Source: Saccharofermentans sp.
GTDB taxonomy: Bacteria; Bacillota; Clostridia; Saccharofermentanales; Saccharofermentanaceae
NCBI GenBank assembly: GCA_016292135.1
Contig: JAEFAZ010000002.1
Coordinates: 62,001-126,000 of the forward strand
Length of the DNA stretch: 64,000 nt
Direction of reading: 5' to 3'
Shown: one piece after another, positions 25,675 to 34,280 of the stretch
How the letters are laid out: every line of letters begins with the position of its first letter
Position numbering within the stretch: position 1 is the first letter of the stretch
The notes under the pieces: generated by a model
The model's database searches: none
Seen by the model: the letters and a program-made list of their open reading frames with translations, nothing else
What the model was told of the DNA's origin: nothing
Program-made: the position numbers and the translations under genes

Positions 25675-26325
25675 ATGAAAGCCAAGCCTTTACATCTGAT
25701 ATACGGGATCAAGCTCGTTGCGGCCTGGATGCTGATCCCGTTTGTATTATTCTTTATTCCGCTGCTCGTTAATGAGTTCAAATATACCATGACCACTCAG
25801 GAAGTTACACTGAAGGAAGAAGTATACAGCGCTTATCCTGATGAATACAGAAACTTTAAGGCAGATGTCAACGGCAGGGAGAGGTATGTGCAGGCTCCGG
25901 TTACGGCCGGGGAAGGTGACGTGATAACGGTCATATTAAGGAACGGTGATTACTACATGTCCACGCTGAACCCCAATGCGATCAGGGACTATGTGACTGT
26001 ACCGGGCAGATTTGTCAGGATAGTAAATAACAATTTCGGCATTCACCTGCTGGCGATCGCAGCAGTTCTCCTCGTTAGTTTCCTGCTGACTTTCCCTAAG
26101 CGTAAAGAGATCCGTTCACAGCATCCCACGCTGTCAAAGGTCACGGATATCGCAGGGATGATATGCTCGGGCGTAATGTCCGCTGCTCTGGTCTTCGGAG
26201 TGATCGAAGGGAGTCTGACCGGTATCGGCATCGCCTATTTGGGTCTCTTCCTCGGAATAGCTTATACGGCTGTATTCCTTATTGCCTGGATCGTTCAGTT
26301 CCTGATAATGACCTTCGCAAAATAA
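25675..26325 (+). CDS. four-helix membrane protein, unknown
   Basis: This 216-residue protein has an N-terminal membrane helix (LVAAWMLIPFVLFFIPLLV), an extracytoplasmic region of about 90 residues (residues about 40-125) and three further helices, the last close to the C-terminus. The start at 25675 was chosen for its hydrophilic-then-hydrophobic beginning and GAGAGG upstream; a longer frame would run into the beta-lactamase remnant. Not recognised. Confidence 0.55.
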   Translation: MKAKPLHLIYGIKLVAAWMLIPFVLFFIPLLVNEFKYTMTTQEVTLKEEVYSAYPDEYRNFKADVNGRERYVQAPVTAGEGDVITVILRNGDYYMSTLNPNAIRDYVTVPGRFVRIVNNNFGIHLLAIAAVLLVSFLLTFPKRKEIRSQHPTLSKVTDIAGMICSGVMSAALVFGVIEGSLTGIGIAYLGLFLGIAYTAVFLIAWIVQFLIMTFAK

Positions 26326-26332
26326 GCTTAGG

Positions 26333-26437
26333 TCAGACTGATCCTTCCATGAACTTTTCTATGCAGGCGTTCACCTGTCCGGGCTGATCGTCGTTTGAAT
26401 TATGCGCGGCACCACTTATCCGGCTGATCTTGCATCT
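26333..26437 (-). pseudogene. C-terminal remnant of an alpha/beta hydrolase
   Basis: The minus strand reads ISRISGAAHNSNDDQPGQ, then VNACIEKFMEGSV and a stop. The G-A-x-H-N-S-N-D-x-P-x-x-V-N ending is typical of the last strand and helix of alpha/beta hydrolases, with the catalytic His. An in-frame stop lies immediately upstream, so only the tail is left. It overlaps the promoter side of the TetR operon. Confidence 0.55.
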
Positions 26438-26485
26438 TTACAAATAGAGAAAGGTGTGTATAATATAAATGCGTTTATATAAACG
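26437..26485 (+). promoter_or_regulatory. TetR promoter with overlapping palindromic operator
   Basis: TTTACA (26437-26442) and TATAAT (26459-26464) are 16 bases apart. The perfect palindrome CGTTTATATAAACG (26472-26485) sits at the expected transcription start, and a half copy (GTTTATATAA) follows. This is the arrangement of an autorepressed TetR gene. Confidence 0.6.
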
Positions 26486-26509
26486 AGTTTATATAATGAG
26501 GTCTTTAAT

Positions 26510-27112
26510 ATGGCAAGGAAAGTTACGACAGGAAGAGAAGTCATTCTGGACGCGGCTCTGAAGATGCTTATCAGGGACGGGTATCCTGCGGTCAACATCA
26601 AGACCCTCGCAGCCGAGATCGGCTGCTCTACCCAGCCCATCGTCTGGCATTTCGAAAACATGGAAGGCTTAAGGCGCGCCCTTTATGAATATGCCTGCCA
26701 ATACGCTGCTATGTCAGTTTCGGGCAGTAATAACGCCGTCGAAGGCTTCGAAGCTCTGGGTGCATCTTATGTCCGTATGGCCGTCAATGAGCCGAACCTT
26801 TTTAAGTATCTTTATCTTGGTGAAGCTCCCGCTGACAGGACGCACGATGTCAAGGAGATAGGCACGGCAAGACATAATGCCGCTACAGTAAAGAAGATCT
26901 GTGATGAGACCGGGTTAAAGCGCGCGGCCGTCCTCCGCTACATAAGAAATACGGTCATATACTCGCACGGCATCGCGACGCTCGTTGCGACCGGGATGTT
27001 TACTGCGACCGAGAAAGAGATGATGAACATGATAAACAAAGCGGCAGACGGATTCCTTCTGGCTGAAGGCATAGATCCTGACAAGATGCCGAAGAAAGCG
27101 AGGAAAAGATGA
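26510..27112 (+). CDS. TetR-family transcriptional regulator
   Basis: This 200-residue protein has an N-terminal TetR helix-turn-helix (REVILDAALKMLIRDGYPAVNIKTLAAEIGC, then STQPIVWHFENMEGL, residues about 8-55) and a helical ligand-binding domain with a WHG-type C-terminal part (YIRNTVIYSHGIATLVATG). It ends in a basic tail. It is the first gene of an operon with the membrane protein at 27109-27495; stop and start overlap as ATGA. It probably represses its own promoter through CGTTTATATAAACG and responds to a ligand handled by the membrane protein. Confidence 0.85.
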   Translation: MARKVTTGREVILDAALKMLIRDGYPAVNIKTLAAEIGCSTQPIVWHFENMEGLRRALYEYACQYAAMSVSGSNNAVEGFEALGASYVRMAVNEPNLFKYLYLGEAPADRTHDVKEIGTARHNAATVKKICDETGLKRAAVLRYIRNTVIYSHGIATLVATGMFTATEKEMMNMINKAADGFLLAEGIDPDKMPKKARKR

Positions 27113-27495
27113 TAAATATATTTGCAGTTACGGGTGCCGCCCTGCTCTTTATCGCGGCAGTGTTTGAAGTGCTGTTGATAATAGGTCTCCCTTTGGGCGA
27201 ATTCACGATGGGCGGGCAGTATAAGGTCCTGCCTCCCTTCATGAGGGCAGGCGCGTTCTTTTCGCTCGCAACGCAGATCTTCGCAGGGCTCATCCTGCTC
27301 CAGGGAGCAGGCCTCATGAACATGTGGTTTTCTTCCGGCGTCACGAAGATAATCTGCTTTGTCTTCGCCGGATTCTTTGTGCTCAACACCGGGATGAATC
27401 TGATCTCGAAGAGTAAGAAAGAGAAATACGTAATGACACCGCTTGCGTTGATCGAAGCGGTCTGCTTTCTCATGACGGCTCTGCTGATGAAGTGA
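27109..27495 (+). CDS. small membrane protein controlled by TetR
   Basis: This 128-residue protein has four predicted helices (IFAVTGAALLFIAAVFEVLLI, AFFSLATQIFAGLILL, IICFVFAGFFVLNTGMNLI, ALIEAVCFLMTALLM). It is translationally coupled to the TetR gene. The size and four-helix layout recall small multidrug or DoxX-like membrane proteins, but I see no diagnostic motif. It ends five bases from the convergent XRE-PurM gene. Confidence 0.6.
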   Translation: MINIFAVTGAALLFIAAVFEVLLIIGLPLGEFTMGGQYKVLPPFMRAGAFFSLATQIFAGLILLQGAGLMNMWFSSGVTKIICFVFAGFFVLNTGMNLISKSKKEKYVMTPLALIEAVCFLMTALLMK

Positions 27496-27499
27496 TCTT

Positions 27500-28750
27500 T
27501 CAGATCCAGTTCAGGCGCTTCTTGAAGACGATCTTCTTGTTTCCCTTGCTGACAGATCCGATCTCGTAGCAGTCGTGGTATTTGCTGATGTGACCGATGA
27601 CCTTCTTCTTATGCTTTTCGGGAACGACGATGATGAGACCGACGCCCATGTTAAAGGTGCTCAGCATCTCGGCATCCTTGATGTTGCCTTTCTCCTTGAT
27701 GAAGCGGAAGACAGGGAGGATCCTGATCTTCGACAGGTCTATGTTGGCAGAGAGTCCATCGGGAATGACCCTGCAGAGATTGCCTTCGATGCCGCCGCCT
27801 GTGATGTGGGCCATAGCGCTGATATTGTTCTTGCCGAACAGATCCCTGACTGACTTGTAGTAGGGGGTGTGCGGCTTCATTATCTCTTCGATGAATGTGT
27901 TCCTGCCAATCTTCTCGAGCTTGATCTGAGGCATCTTGTCGAGGAGCATCCTGACGAGTGAATAGCCGTTGGTGTGAAGGCCGTTGGATGCGACGGCGAT
28001 AACAGCATCGCCCTCCTTAACTGCGGAACCGTCGATGATGTTCTTCTTCTCGACGATACCGGCGATGCTTGAAGTCAGTACATACACACCTGCATCTACA
28101 ACCGCTGGTTGAATCGACGTCTCTCCGCCGACAAGGGAGCAGCAGTTCTCCTTACAGGCATCCGACACGCCCTTTACGAGAGAGCTGATAGTCGATTTCT
28201 CGGCCTTGCCGCAGACGATCGTATCAAGGACCGCGAGGGGCTTGGCACCCATCACTATAATGTCGTTGACGAGGTGGTTGATCATGTCGTGGCAGATAGA
28301 TTCGGTGTATCCGTACTCCATGGCAAGCTTTTGCTTGGAGCCGGGCTCCTCGGACTTGAGTACGAGGACGGGTTCTTTTATCTCAGGGAAATCGATGTCG
28401 TATAAAGACGCGAAGGGACCGAGACCGTTGAGGACTCGCCTGTCCTTTGTTTCAAGGTGCTTTTTCATCTCAGTCTTGATCGAATCGGTATAAGCGATGT
28501 CAACTCCGGCTTTGCTGTAGGACAGTCCGTCGGGATCTTTCTCGCTGCCCGAAAGCAGCTCGTCTACCGTAACTCCGAGGATCCCTGCGAGGTCTGACAA
28601 GATCTCGATGTTAGGATATGCTTTCCCGGTCTCCCATTTCGAGATCGACTGGAAGGAAACACTAAGCTTCTCTGCGAGATCGCTCTGGGTCATACCGAGT
28701 TCTTTGCGTTTTTCAGTGATGAAACTACCAACTTTAATACTGTCAGGCAT
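27500..28750 (-). CDS. purM: XRE helix-turn-helix fused to AIR synthase (PurM)
   Basis: This 416-residue protein has an N-terminal Cro/C1 HTH (residues about 8-65: ITEKRKELGMTQSDLAEKL, SISKWETGKAYPNIEIL). A full-length PurM-like domain follows: YSKAGVDIAYTDSI, VLNGLGPFASLYDI, VNDIIVMGAKPLAVLD, CSLVGGETS, NGLHTNGYSLVR, AHITGGGIEGNLCRVIP, STFNMGVGL. PurM closes FGAM to AIR in purine synthesis. The usual TDGVGTK phosphate loop reads SEEPGSK here, so activity is uncertain. ATG 28750 follows GGGAGGTG. No other purine gene is nearby. The fusion may be a purine-intermediate-sensing regulator. Confidence 0.8.
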   Translation of the reverse strand: MPDSIKVGSFITEKRKELGMTQSDLAEKLSVSFQSISKWETGKAYPNIEILSDLAGILGVTVDELLSGSEKDPDGLSYSKAGVDIAYTDSIKTEMKKHLETKDRRVLNGLGPFASLYDIDFPEIKEPVLVLKSEEPGSKQKLAMEYGYTESICHDMINHLVNDIIVMGAKPLAVLDTIVCGKAEKSTISSLVKGVSDACKENCCSLVGGETSIQPAVVDAGVYVLTSSIAGIVEKKNIIDGSAVKEGDAVIAVASNGLHTNGYSLVRMLLDKMPQIKLEKIGRNTFIEEIMKPHTPYYKSVRDLFGKNNISAMAHITGGGIEGNLCRVIPDGLSANIDLSKIRILPVFRFIKEKGNIKDAEMLSTFNMGVGLIIVVPEKHKKKVIGHISKYHDCYEIGSVSKGNKKIVFKKRLNWI

Positions 28751-28966
28751 AAGATCGCACCTCCCTTGGTAATTAGATTCTATCTTGTCTGCGAACGCTG
28801 AATCAATAACATTTAGGTAGAATAACTGCCGAATATTCAACCATTGGTTTAGTCAAACAGTTCATAAAAGCACCCGCAATTTTGTGAAAGTCATCAGCAG
28901 TTCGCTTCTACTATCGAAAGGTATGCCTACTTTATAATTTAGATATTATTACTGAGGAGGGCTATT

Positions 28967-30931
28967 ATGGGTAACAGGAAATTAAAGGCAGTATGCGCAA
29001 CAGCTTTGATCGTAGCCATGTTCGGAGTCTGCGCGAATGTTCTCGCAGATGAAGAGAACAAAGATTACTATAAGATCAAGTTCGATCCTAACGGCGGCAG
29101 CGGTGCGATGTATGAACAGCAGATGCCTGTCGGCGAAAAGACGGCACTCAAGGCCAATGAATTCGAAAACAAAGTAACCATATCCTACGATACATCAGGC
29201 GGAGTTCCGATGGATCCTGATGTCCTGGAATTTCCTTTCCTCGGCTGGTCTTCGACGTCGGTCGTGACTGAACCCGCGACCAATATGAGTTATTGGACTA
29301 ACGTATGCTTATTAAATGACAAATTATTAAATGACAAACCCATTGTTGAAGTAACACACGGTGATGATGGCGTTGATACAGTTACAGTTCAGTCGGCGGG
29401 TTGGACATGGGAGAAGGTCTATTCACCTGCGGTCTATCTTGAGCCTCAGACAAATTATAAACTTTCGGTCAAATATTTTAATGATATTACGCTCTATCAT
29501 CTGACTGCCGGCAATCCCGATGAGAATATGAAGTTCACCGTGATGTCAGAGCAAAATAATGATAACCTAAATGATGTTAAAAACAAGATCCTAGGTTCAT
29601 TCATATATGAGACAGCTGTACCTGTTCCGGATGAAGAGGGTACACCGGCGCCTTGGCACGAAGGTGAGATCTTATTCACGACCGGTGATGACGGTATCGT
29701 ATATCTTTCAAATAATTACGGATGTCTTCGTGATGGGGTTACATATACCATTCATTATAAGGACTTGAAGATCACAAAGCTCGATAAAAAGGGCAATCCC
29801 GTTACTGATATGCTGTTCTTCGAAGATCAGGCAGAAGTAGCCAATATCGGAGAGAGCAAGGATGGTGTGTTCGTATTCAAGGCGAATTGGGACATGGACC
29901 AGTCGATAACTCTGCCGACACCCGTAAAGAACTGTTCCGTTTTCAAGGAATGGACCGACGGCGAAAACAGCTACGCTGCAGGCGACAAGATCTCTCCCAA
30001 GGAAGACATTGAACTCACGGCAGTATGGGAAGAGGAACTCGTTCACACCTGGGGCGACTGGAAACTGACCAAGAAAGCAACACTCGATTCAGAAGGCGAA
30101 GAGACACGCACATGTTCAGTATGTAATGCGACCGAGACCAGAAAGACTGCCAAAGCGCAGGTATCGCTTACGCTCGACAAGTCTTCCATGAACATCATCT
30201 GCGGCGAGAAAGGCAGCCTCAAGGCAACCGTAACCGAGACAAGCGAAAAGGTCAGCTGGAAGTCTTCCGACACGAAGATCGCTACAGTCGATGCCAACGG
30301 CAAGATCACGACCAAGATGGCAGGCACAGTGACCATCACCGCATCTGTTGCAGGGAAGAAGGCAACATGCACCGTTACGGTCCTCTATAAGGACGTTGTA
30401 AAAACAAGCGACTTCTGGTATGCGCCTACGAACTACCTGACAAAGAACGGCATCGTCAAGGGTTACGACAACCAGACGCTCTTTAAACCCACCAACGAGT
30501 GCTCAAGAGCTCAGATGGTTACATTCCTCTACAGGCTCGCAGGCCAGCCCACACCCAAGAAGACCACGACGGATTTCAAGGATATCAAGACAACAGACTA
30601 TTTCTACAAGCCTGTCCTCTGGGCAGTAGAGAATGGCATCACCACAGGCGTTTCCAAAGAGAAGTTCAACCCTCAGGGTATCTGCACCAGAGCCCAGACG
30701 GTTACGTTCCTCTGGAGGATGGCAGGCAAGCCCTCACCCAAGACCAAGACCAGCAAGTTTACTGACATCGATAGTAAGGACTACTTCTACAAGGCAACTC
30801 TCTGGGCATCCGAGATGAAGATCGTAGCCGGCTACGACGACAACACGTTCAGACCTCAGGGCAACTGCCTGAGGCGCCAGATGGTTACATTCCTCTACAA
30901 GTACGATAAGTACGTTAACGGCAAAGGATGA
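28967..30931 (+). CDS. SLH-anchored surface protein with Ig-like domain
   Basis: This 654-residue exported protein has a signal peptide (cut near residue 27, VLADEE). It carries a Listeria-Bacteroides type repeat near the start (IKFDPNGGSGAMYEQQM), a second such unit (residues about 310-360, PTPVKNCSVFKEWTDG), and a short Cys-pair segment (TRTCSVCNATE). A BIG2 Ig-like domain follows (residues about 405-480, LTLDKSSMNIICGEKGSL), then three SLH repeats (about 485-650: NYLTKNGIVKGY, WAVENGITTGV, WASEMKIVAGY). SLH repeats bind pyruvylated cell-wall polymer, so the protein is displayed on the surface. The start follows GAGGAGGG, and a TATAAT lies at 28933-28938. A terminator follows. Confidence 0.85.
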   Translation: MGNRKLKAVCATALIVAMFGVCANVLADEENKDYYKIKFDPNGGSGAMYEQQMPVGEKTALKANEFENKVTISYDTSGGVPMDPDVLEFPFLGWSSTSVVTEPATNMSYWTNVCLLNDKLLNDKPIVEVTHGDDGVDTVTVQSAGWTWEKVYSPAVYLEPQTNYKLSVKYFNDITLYHLTAGNPDENMKFTVMSEQNNDNLNDVKNKILGSFIYETAVPVPDEEGTPAPWHEGEILFTTGDDGIVYLSNNYGCLRDGVTYTIHYKDLKITKLDKKGNPVTDMLFFEDQAEVANIGESKDGVFVFKANWDMDQSITLPTPVKNCSVFKEWTDGENSYAAGDKISPKEDIELTAVWEEELVHTWGDWKLTKKATLDSEGEETRTCSVCNATETRKTAKAQVSLTLDKSSMNIICGEKGSLKATVTETSEKVSWKSSDTKIATVDANGKITTKMAGTVTITASVAGKKATCTVTVLYKDVVKTSDFWYAPTNYLTKNGIVKGYDNQTLFKPTNECSRAQMVTFLYRLAGQPTPKKTTTDFKDIKTTDYFYKPVLWAVENGITTGVSKEKFNPQGICTRAQTVTFLWRMAGKPSPKTKTSKFTDIDSKDYFYKATLWASEMKIVAGYDDNTFRPQGNCLRRQMVTFLYKYDKYVNGKG

Positions 30932-30958
30932 TCTGAAGAGCAAAACATAAAGATACCT

Positions 30959-30990
30959 GAGGCTGCCCTGCGGACAGCCTCTTTCTTTGG
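30959..30990 (+). terminator. terminator of the SLH protein gene
   Basis: A 7-bp stem (GAGGCTG / CAGCCTC, loop of nine) is followed by TTTCTTTGG. Confidence 0.65.
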
Positions 30991-31005
30991 GTTGATTCTT
31001 TTTTG

Positions 31006-31566
31006 TCAGTTCTGTTCCATGTCCTTCAGGCGTTTCTTAAGATAGTTCTCGACAGATCCGTTCATGGAGTATCTGTGCCTGCTGATATAATCTTCTATTT
31101 CTTCTTTGGTTACGAGTTTTGCAGCTTCCAGTTTTTCTTTCGCAAAACTGCTGACAGAACTGTTAGTGTCGTTGACGAACTTTTCGATGTTCTCTATCTT
31201 ATCGGCAAAGATGACTGCTTTATATGAGATATCGCGGTTACCCCTCTTCAGGGCGATCCTGACGATCTGATCTTCATCGGTAATCTTCGGTATGGCCATA
31301 TCCACCACGCTGAAGTTCGTTGAATTCTCGGCGAGATAGATCAGGGCCGCCTGAGGCAGAGTCTGCAGGATCATGGCGCGTCCGACGAGATCGTTTTGCG
31401 AAAGCAGTTTTCTTTCCAGTTCAGGACCGTCGCGGTCAGCTAACCATTCCTTGCCGCAATTTTTGCATTTATTGAAATCCCAGTCGTGTCCTTTGTCTCT
31501 TGTCGCCCCGCATTTTTCGCATTTGCAGCCTTGCCACTTGTGGCCGAATAAACATGCTATACCCAT
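31006..31566 (-). CDS. double zinc-ribbon protein with helical repeats
   Basis: This 186-residue protein starts MGIACLFGHKW. It has two adjacent CxxC zinc ribbons (KCEKCGATRDKGHDW and KCKNCGKEW), followed by HEAT-like short helices (LPQAALIYLAEN, VRIALKRGN). It resembles a shorter, rearranged version of the protein at 16050-16994. ATG 31566 was chosen because AAGGAGG precedes it. Function is unknown; the ribbons may bind protein or nucleic acid. Confidence 0.65.
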   Translation of the reverse strand: MGIACLFGHKWQGCKCEKCGATRDKGHDWDFNKCKNCGKEWLADRDGPELERKLLSQNDLVGRAMILQTLPQAALIYLAENSTNFSVVDMAIPKITDEDQIVRIALKRGNRDISYKAVIFADKIENIEKFVNDTNSSVSSFAKEKLEAAKLVTKEEIEDYISRHRYSMNGSVENYLKKRLKDMEQN

Positions 31567-31744
31567 TGTTTTGCCCTCCTTACTGAGCATTTCACGTGTG
31601 ACCTGACCTTACAAGTTCAATACTATCACAAGTTGTGCTGCACTGCCTGTTTCTTACTGATTGTTGTTCTTTCAGGATCTTTCCGATATAATCCTGTAGT
31701 ACTTGCGGTCCTTGACGGCCGCTTCTCGGGGGGGAATCTTTTAT

Positions 31745-33364
31745 ATGAAAAAGAAGATAATCACTGCAATTGTCCTTATGATATTGGGAATAGGCTTTAT
31801 TCTGCTCGGCCTATTCCGCAGGCCGTTTATGCCTTCTGACAATGTTGATTCATTTACGGATGAGACAGTCGGAAAGACGGTCAGCCTCTGTGTTAACGAA
31901 GGGGACATTTTCCCCTTGAGCAAGTACTCGGATACGATGGGCAGATTCTATTATGACAATCAGAAGGGTGTATATAGCTCCGACAGCGGTCTTATCGTAT
32001 GTATCTATGTACCCGATGCCCTGTCAAGCGAGATAGATCTCCGTAATCTCTACGAAAGCAACGTGACCTTAACGGGAACGGTCAAGAAGACTTCTGATGA
32101 GATCCGGAAGGAAACGGGCGACGATCTTGCCGCATATTACAAGTGGCTGTCCGGTCAAATTGAAGAATATGAATTTACGGAGGAGGAAGCAAACGGGATC
32201 CGTGAAAGCATCTCCGATTACTGCATCGAAGTAGTAGGGACCGATATTGCCGTTATGAAACTCATAGGGGTCGTCGCTTATTCACTTGGAGCACTTCTGC
32301 TCCTGATCTCCCTGATTATGCTGGTGTCTACGATATCAAGAAGATCCGCGGCGAAAACGACTCTGGTATTCATTGCCATCCTGCTGGTTCTGGCGGCAGT
32401 GGCAGGTGCCTTGTTCCATAAGCAGATCCTGATCATGACGCGCATAAGGAAAGAAGCGAGCGGTGTCTACTACATGGAGTATAAGGAAGACTTAAGACTC
32501 GACGATCTGCTCGCAGCCGGTATTACTTCGGACGAGGCTCTTTTCGACTGGATCAGCAAGACCGAGTATTGCGGCCTGAGTCCCATCAAGGTCGATACCG
32601 GCAGGTACGGCTGCTCGTCTTTCTGCGCGAAAACAGAGGGAGGGGACATACTTTTCGGAAGGAATTTTGACTTCCCGGAGACGGATACGGTAATGGTATA
32701 TTCAAAACCTGCTAACGGCTACGCATCCTACGGCATGGTGGATCTTGCCGTGATAGGAGTAGGCAGGGGAATGAACGAGATCGAGCCGGATAACCCTCTC
32801 GGCAGGTTCATGATGACCGCCGCCCCTTATCTCGTAATGGACGGGGTCAACGAGAAGGGCCTGGGAGTATCTGTACTGGAGCTTGCCGATATTGAACTGC
32901 ACCAGGACAGCGGGAAGCCTGATCTTTTCGTGTATACGGCCATCAGGGTCATGCTCGACCGCTGCGCTGATGTCGATGAAGCGGTCGATCTTCTCGGAAA
33001 ATACGACGTCCACGCCCGCGAAGGCGCGAGCGCGCATCTGTTCGTTGCAGACAGATCCGGCCGTTCGGTGGTCATAGAATGGTTCGACGATAAGATGTAT
33101 GTCAATGAGCTTAACGCTGTCACGAACTCCGTCCTGACTCCCGGCAACTACTATGGCATGGGATCCGACTTCAGGCTCGGCGTCCTTAATGACAAGCTCA
33201 CCGCCAACGGCGGCATCCTGACTGCGGAAGAGGCAAGGGATCTTCTGAGTGCAGTCAAGCAGGGCAACACCGAGTGGTCTGCCGTGTATAACCTCAGCAT
33301 CTTTTCTGCGGATGTATACATGGACGAGCATTACAGCCACGCATACCACTACGGCTACAGGTAA
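31745..33364 (+). CDS. membrane-linked Ntn hydrolase (acyltransferase/linear amide hydrolase type)
   Basis: This 539-residue protein has an N-terminal membrane helix, an extracytoplasmic region (residues about 35-160) and two further helices (VGVVAYSLGALLLLISLIML-like and FIAILLVLAAVAGALF). Residues about 270-539 form a penicillin-acylase-type Ntn hydrolase domain: GCSSFCAK with the likely nucleophile Cys, then FGRNFDFPE, NEKGLGVSVLELAD and the terminal Ser/His-rich strand. The domain resembles choloylglycine hydrolase and acyl-CoA:6-aminopenicillanate acyltransferase relatives. In most of these the Cys becomes N-terminal after processing, so cleavage between membrane and catalytic parts is possible. 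ATG 31745 follows a run of eight G. Confidence 0.7.
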   Translation: MKKKIITAIVLMILGIGFILLGLFRRPFMPSDNVDSFTDETVGKTVSLCVNEGDIFPLSKYSDTMGRFYYDNQKGVYSSDSGLIVCIYVPDALSSEIDLRNLYESNVTLTGTVKKTSDEIRKETGDDLAAYYKWLSGQIEEYEFTEEEANGIRESISDYCIEVVGTDIAVMKLIGVVAYSLGALLLLISLIMLVSTISRRSAAKTTLVFIAILLVLAAVAGALFHKQILIMTRIRKEASGVYYMEYKEDLRLDDLLAAGITSDEALFDWISKTEYCGLSPIKVDTGRYGCSSFCAKTEGGDILFGRNFDFPETDTVMVYSKPANGYASYGMVDLAVIGVGRGMNEIEPDNPLGRFMMTAAPYLVMDGVNEKGLGVSVLELADIELHQDSGKPDLFVYTAIRVMLDRCADVDEAVDLLGKYDVHAREGASAHLFVADRSGRSVVIEWFDDKMYVNELNAVTNSVLTPGNYYGMGSDFRLGVLNDKLTANGGILTAEEARDLLSAVKQGNTEWSAVYNLSIFSADVYMDEHYSHAYHYGYR

Positions 33365-33412
33365 AGAGTATCTGTTGGCGCAAAACCCCTGTTTTGTTGG
33401 TGGAAAACCATG

Positions 33413-33468
33413 GGACACACCCTGTCCCATCCCCGAAAAACGGGCTTTTGGGACAGTCCGTGTCCTTT
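33413..33468 (+). terminator. long nested hairpin after the Ntn hydrolase gene
   Basis: Three nested stems pair GGACAC with GTGTCC, CTGTCCCA with TGGGACAG, and CCCG with CGGG, 18 bp in total. They are followed only by TTT, so this may be a terminator or another intergenic element. Confidence 0.45.
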
Positions 33469-33527
33469 AAATGCCTCCCGGTCAGGGCTATCATCAGGCC
33501 ATGACAAACCGGAAGGAGAAACTCAAA

Positions 33528-33731
33528 ATGAAAAACACAAAGACAACAGAAAAGATCATCCTTATCATCATGGGAATCCTCGGCATCGCAGGCTTAGTCC
33601 TTCTGCTGATATCGATGTTCGGCAACATCGCTTCCAATCTTCCGCTCACATGCGCTCTCGCCTGCGTAGGGACCGCCGGCGTATTAAACACGGTAATGCT
33701 CATAATGAGAAAAAGAGCAGAGAACGGATAA
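33528..33731 (+). CDS. small two-helix membrane protein
   Basis: This 67-residue protein has two membrane helices (IILIIMGILGIAGLVLLLI and LTCALACVGTAGVLNTVMLI) and a basic tail. ATG 33528 follows AAGGAGA at eight bases; two upstream in-frame starts lack a ribosome site. It ends one base from the convergent DUF1648 gene. Unknown function. Confidence 0.5.
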   Translation: MKNTKTTEKIILIIMGILGIAGLVLLLISMFGNIASNLPLTCALACVGTAGVLNTVMLIMRKRAENG

Positions 33732-33732
33732 G

Positions 33733-34173
33733 TTACTGCAGCTTAAGCACTCTGAATATGGTGAATACGATCGTAAAGAGCATTATCACGATCAGGAGAT
33801 ACATGGGCCATACGGGGAAGCCCTGATAGATACACATAAAGCTGCTAATGGCGCAGATCAGGACAATGGACGTCTTTACGACGGCGAACATCAGGTAGAT
33901 GGCAGAGAGGATATCATCCTTGTTGTCTTCGGTGACCTCCACGGGGATGTTCCAGATGCGGGGGAAGCTCTCCACGACCGCAAGAAGGATGAAGAGGCCT
34001 GCCATTACGGCAAGATCCCGAAGCAGCGTTGTCTTGGGTCCGAACGAGTCAGCGGTACCGGACAGGTTGAAGTGAGTAGGGACTTCCTCCGGAAAACTGT
34101 TCCAGCCCAACGCCAGAAAAACGGCGAAGGCGATTATCAGGACTATGCATATGATGTTGGAAATCTTTCTCAT
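33733..34173 (-). CDS. DUF1648-type membrane protein
   Basis: This 146-residue protein has four membrane helices. After the first helix it carries NSFPEEVPTHFNLSGTADSF, the DUF1648 signature (P..[IV]P.HFN..G..D), which is also found in SdpI-like immunity and sensor proteins. SdpI itself protects Bacillus cells against the SdpC toxin; here the fuller SdpI architecture is not present. ATG 34173 follows a run of six G. Confidence 0.7.
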   Translation of the reverse strand: MRKISNIICIVLIIAFAVFLALGWNSFPEEVPTHFNLSGTADSFGPKTTLLRDLAVMAGLFILLAVVESFPRIWNIPVEVTEDNKDDILSAIYLMFAVVKTSIVLICAISSFMCIYQGFPVWPMYLLIVIMLFTIVFTIFRVLKLQ

Positions 34174-34280
34174 GACTTTCCCCCCTGCAAGCATAACTAT
34201 ACCATATAAATCCCGCAGGTTCGATCGCAGTTGACAGGAAGGCGTCCCATGAAGATAATGTTTTTCGGAGGGATGATATT

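Noticed and set aside
31006..31566. Reading the zinc-ribbon protein as a ribosomal or transcription zinc protein
   Set aside because: The two CxxC knuckles are followed by HEAT-like helices as in its relative at 16050-16994, not by any ribosomal or TFIIS-like fold.
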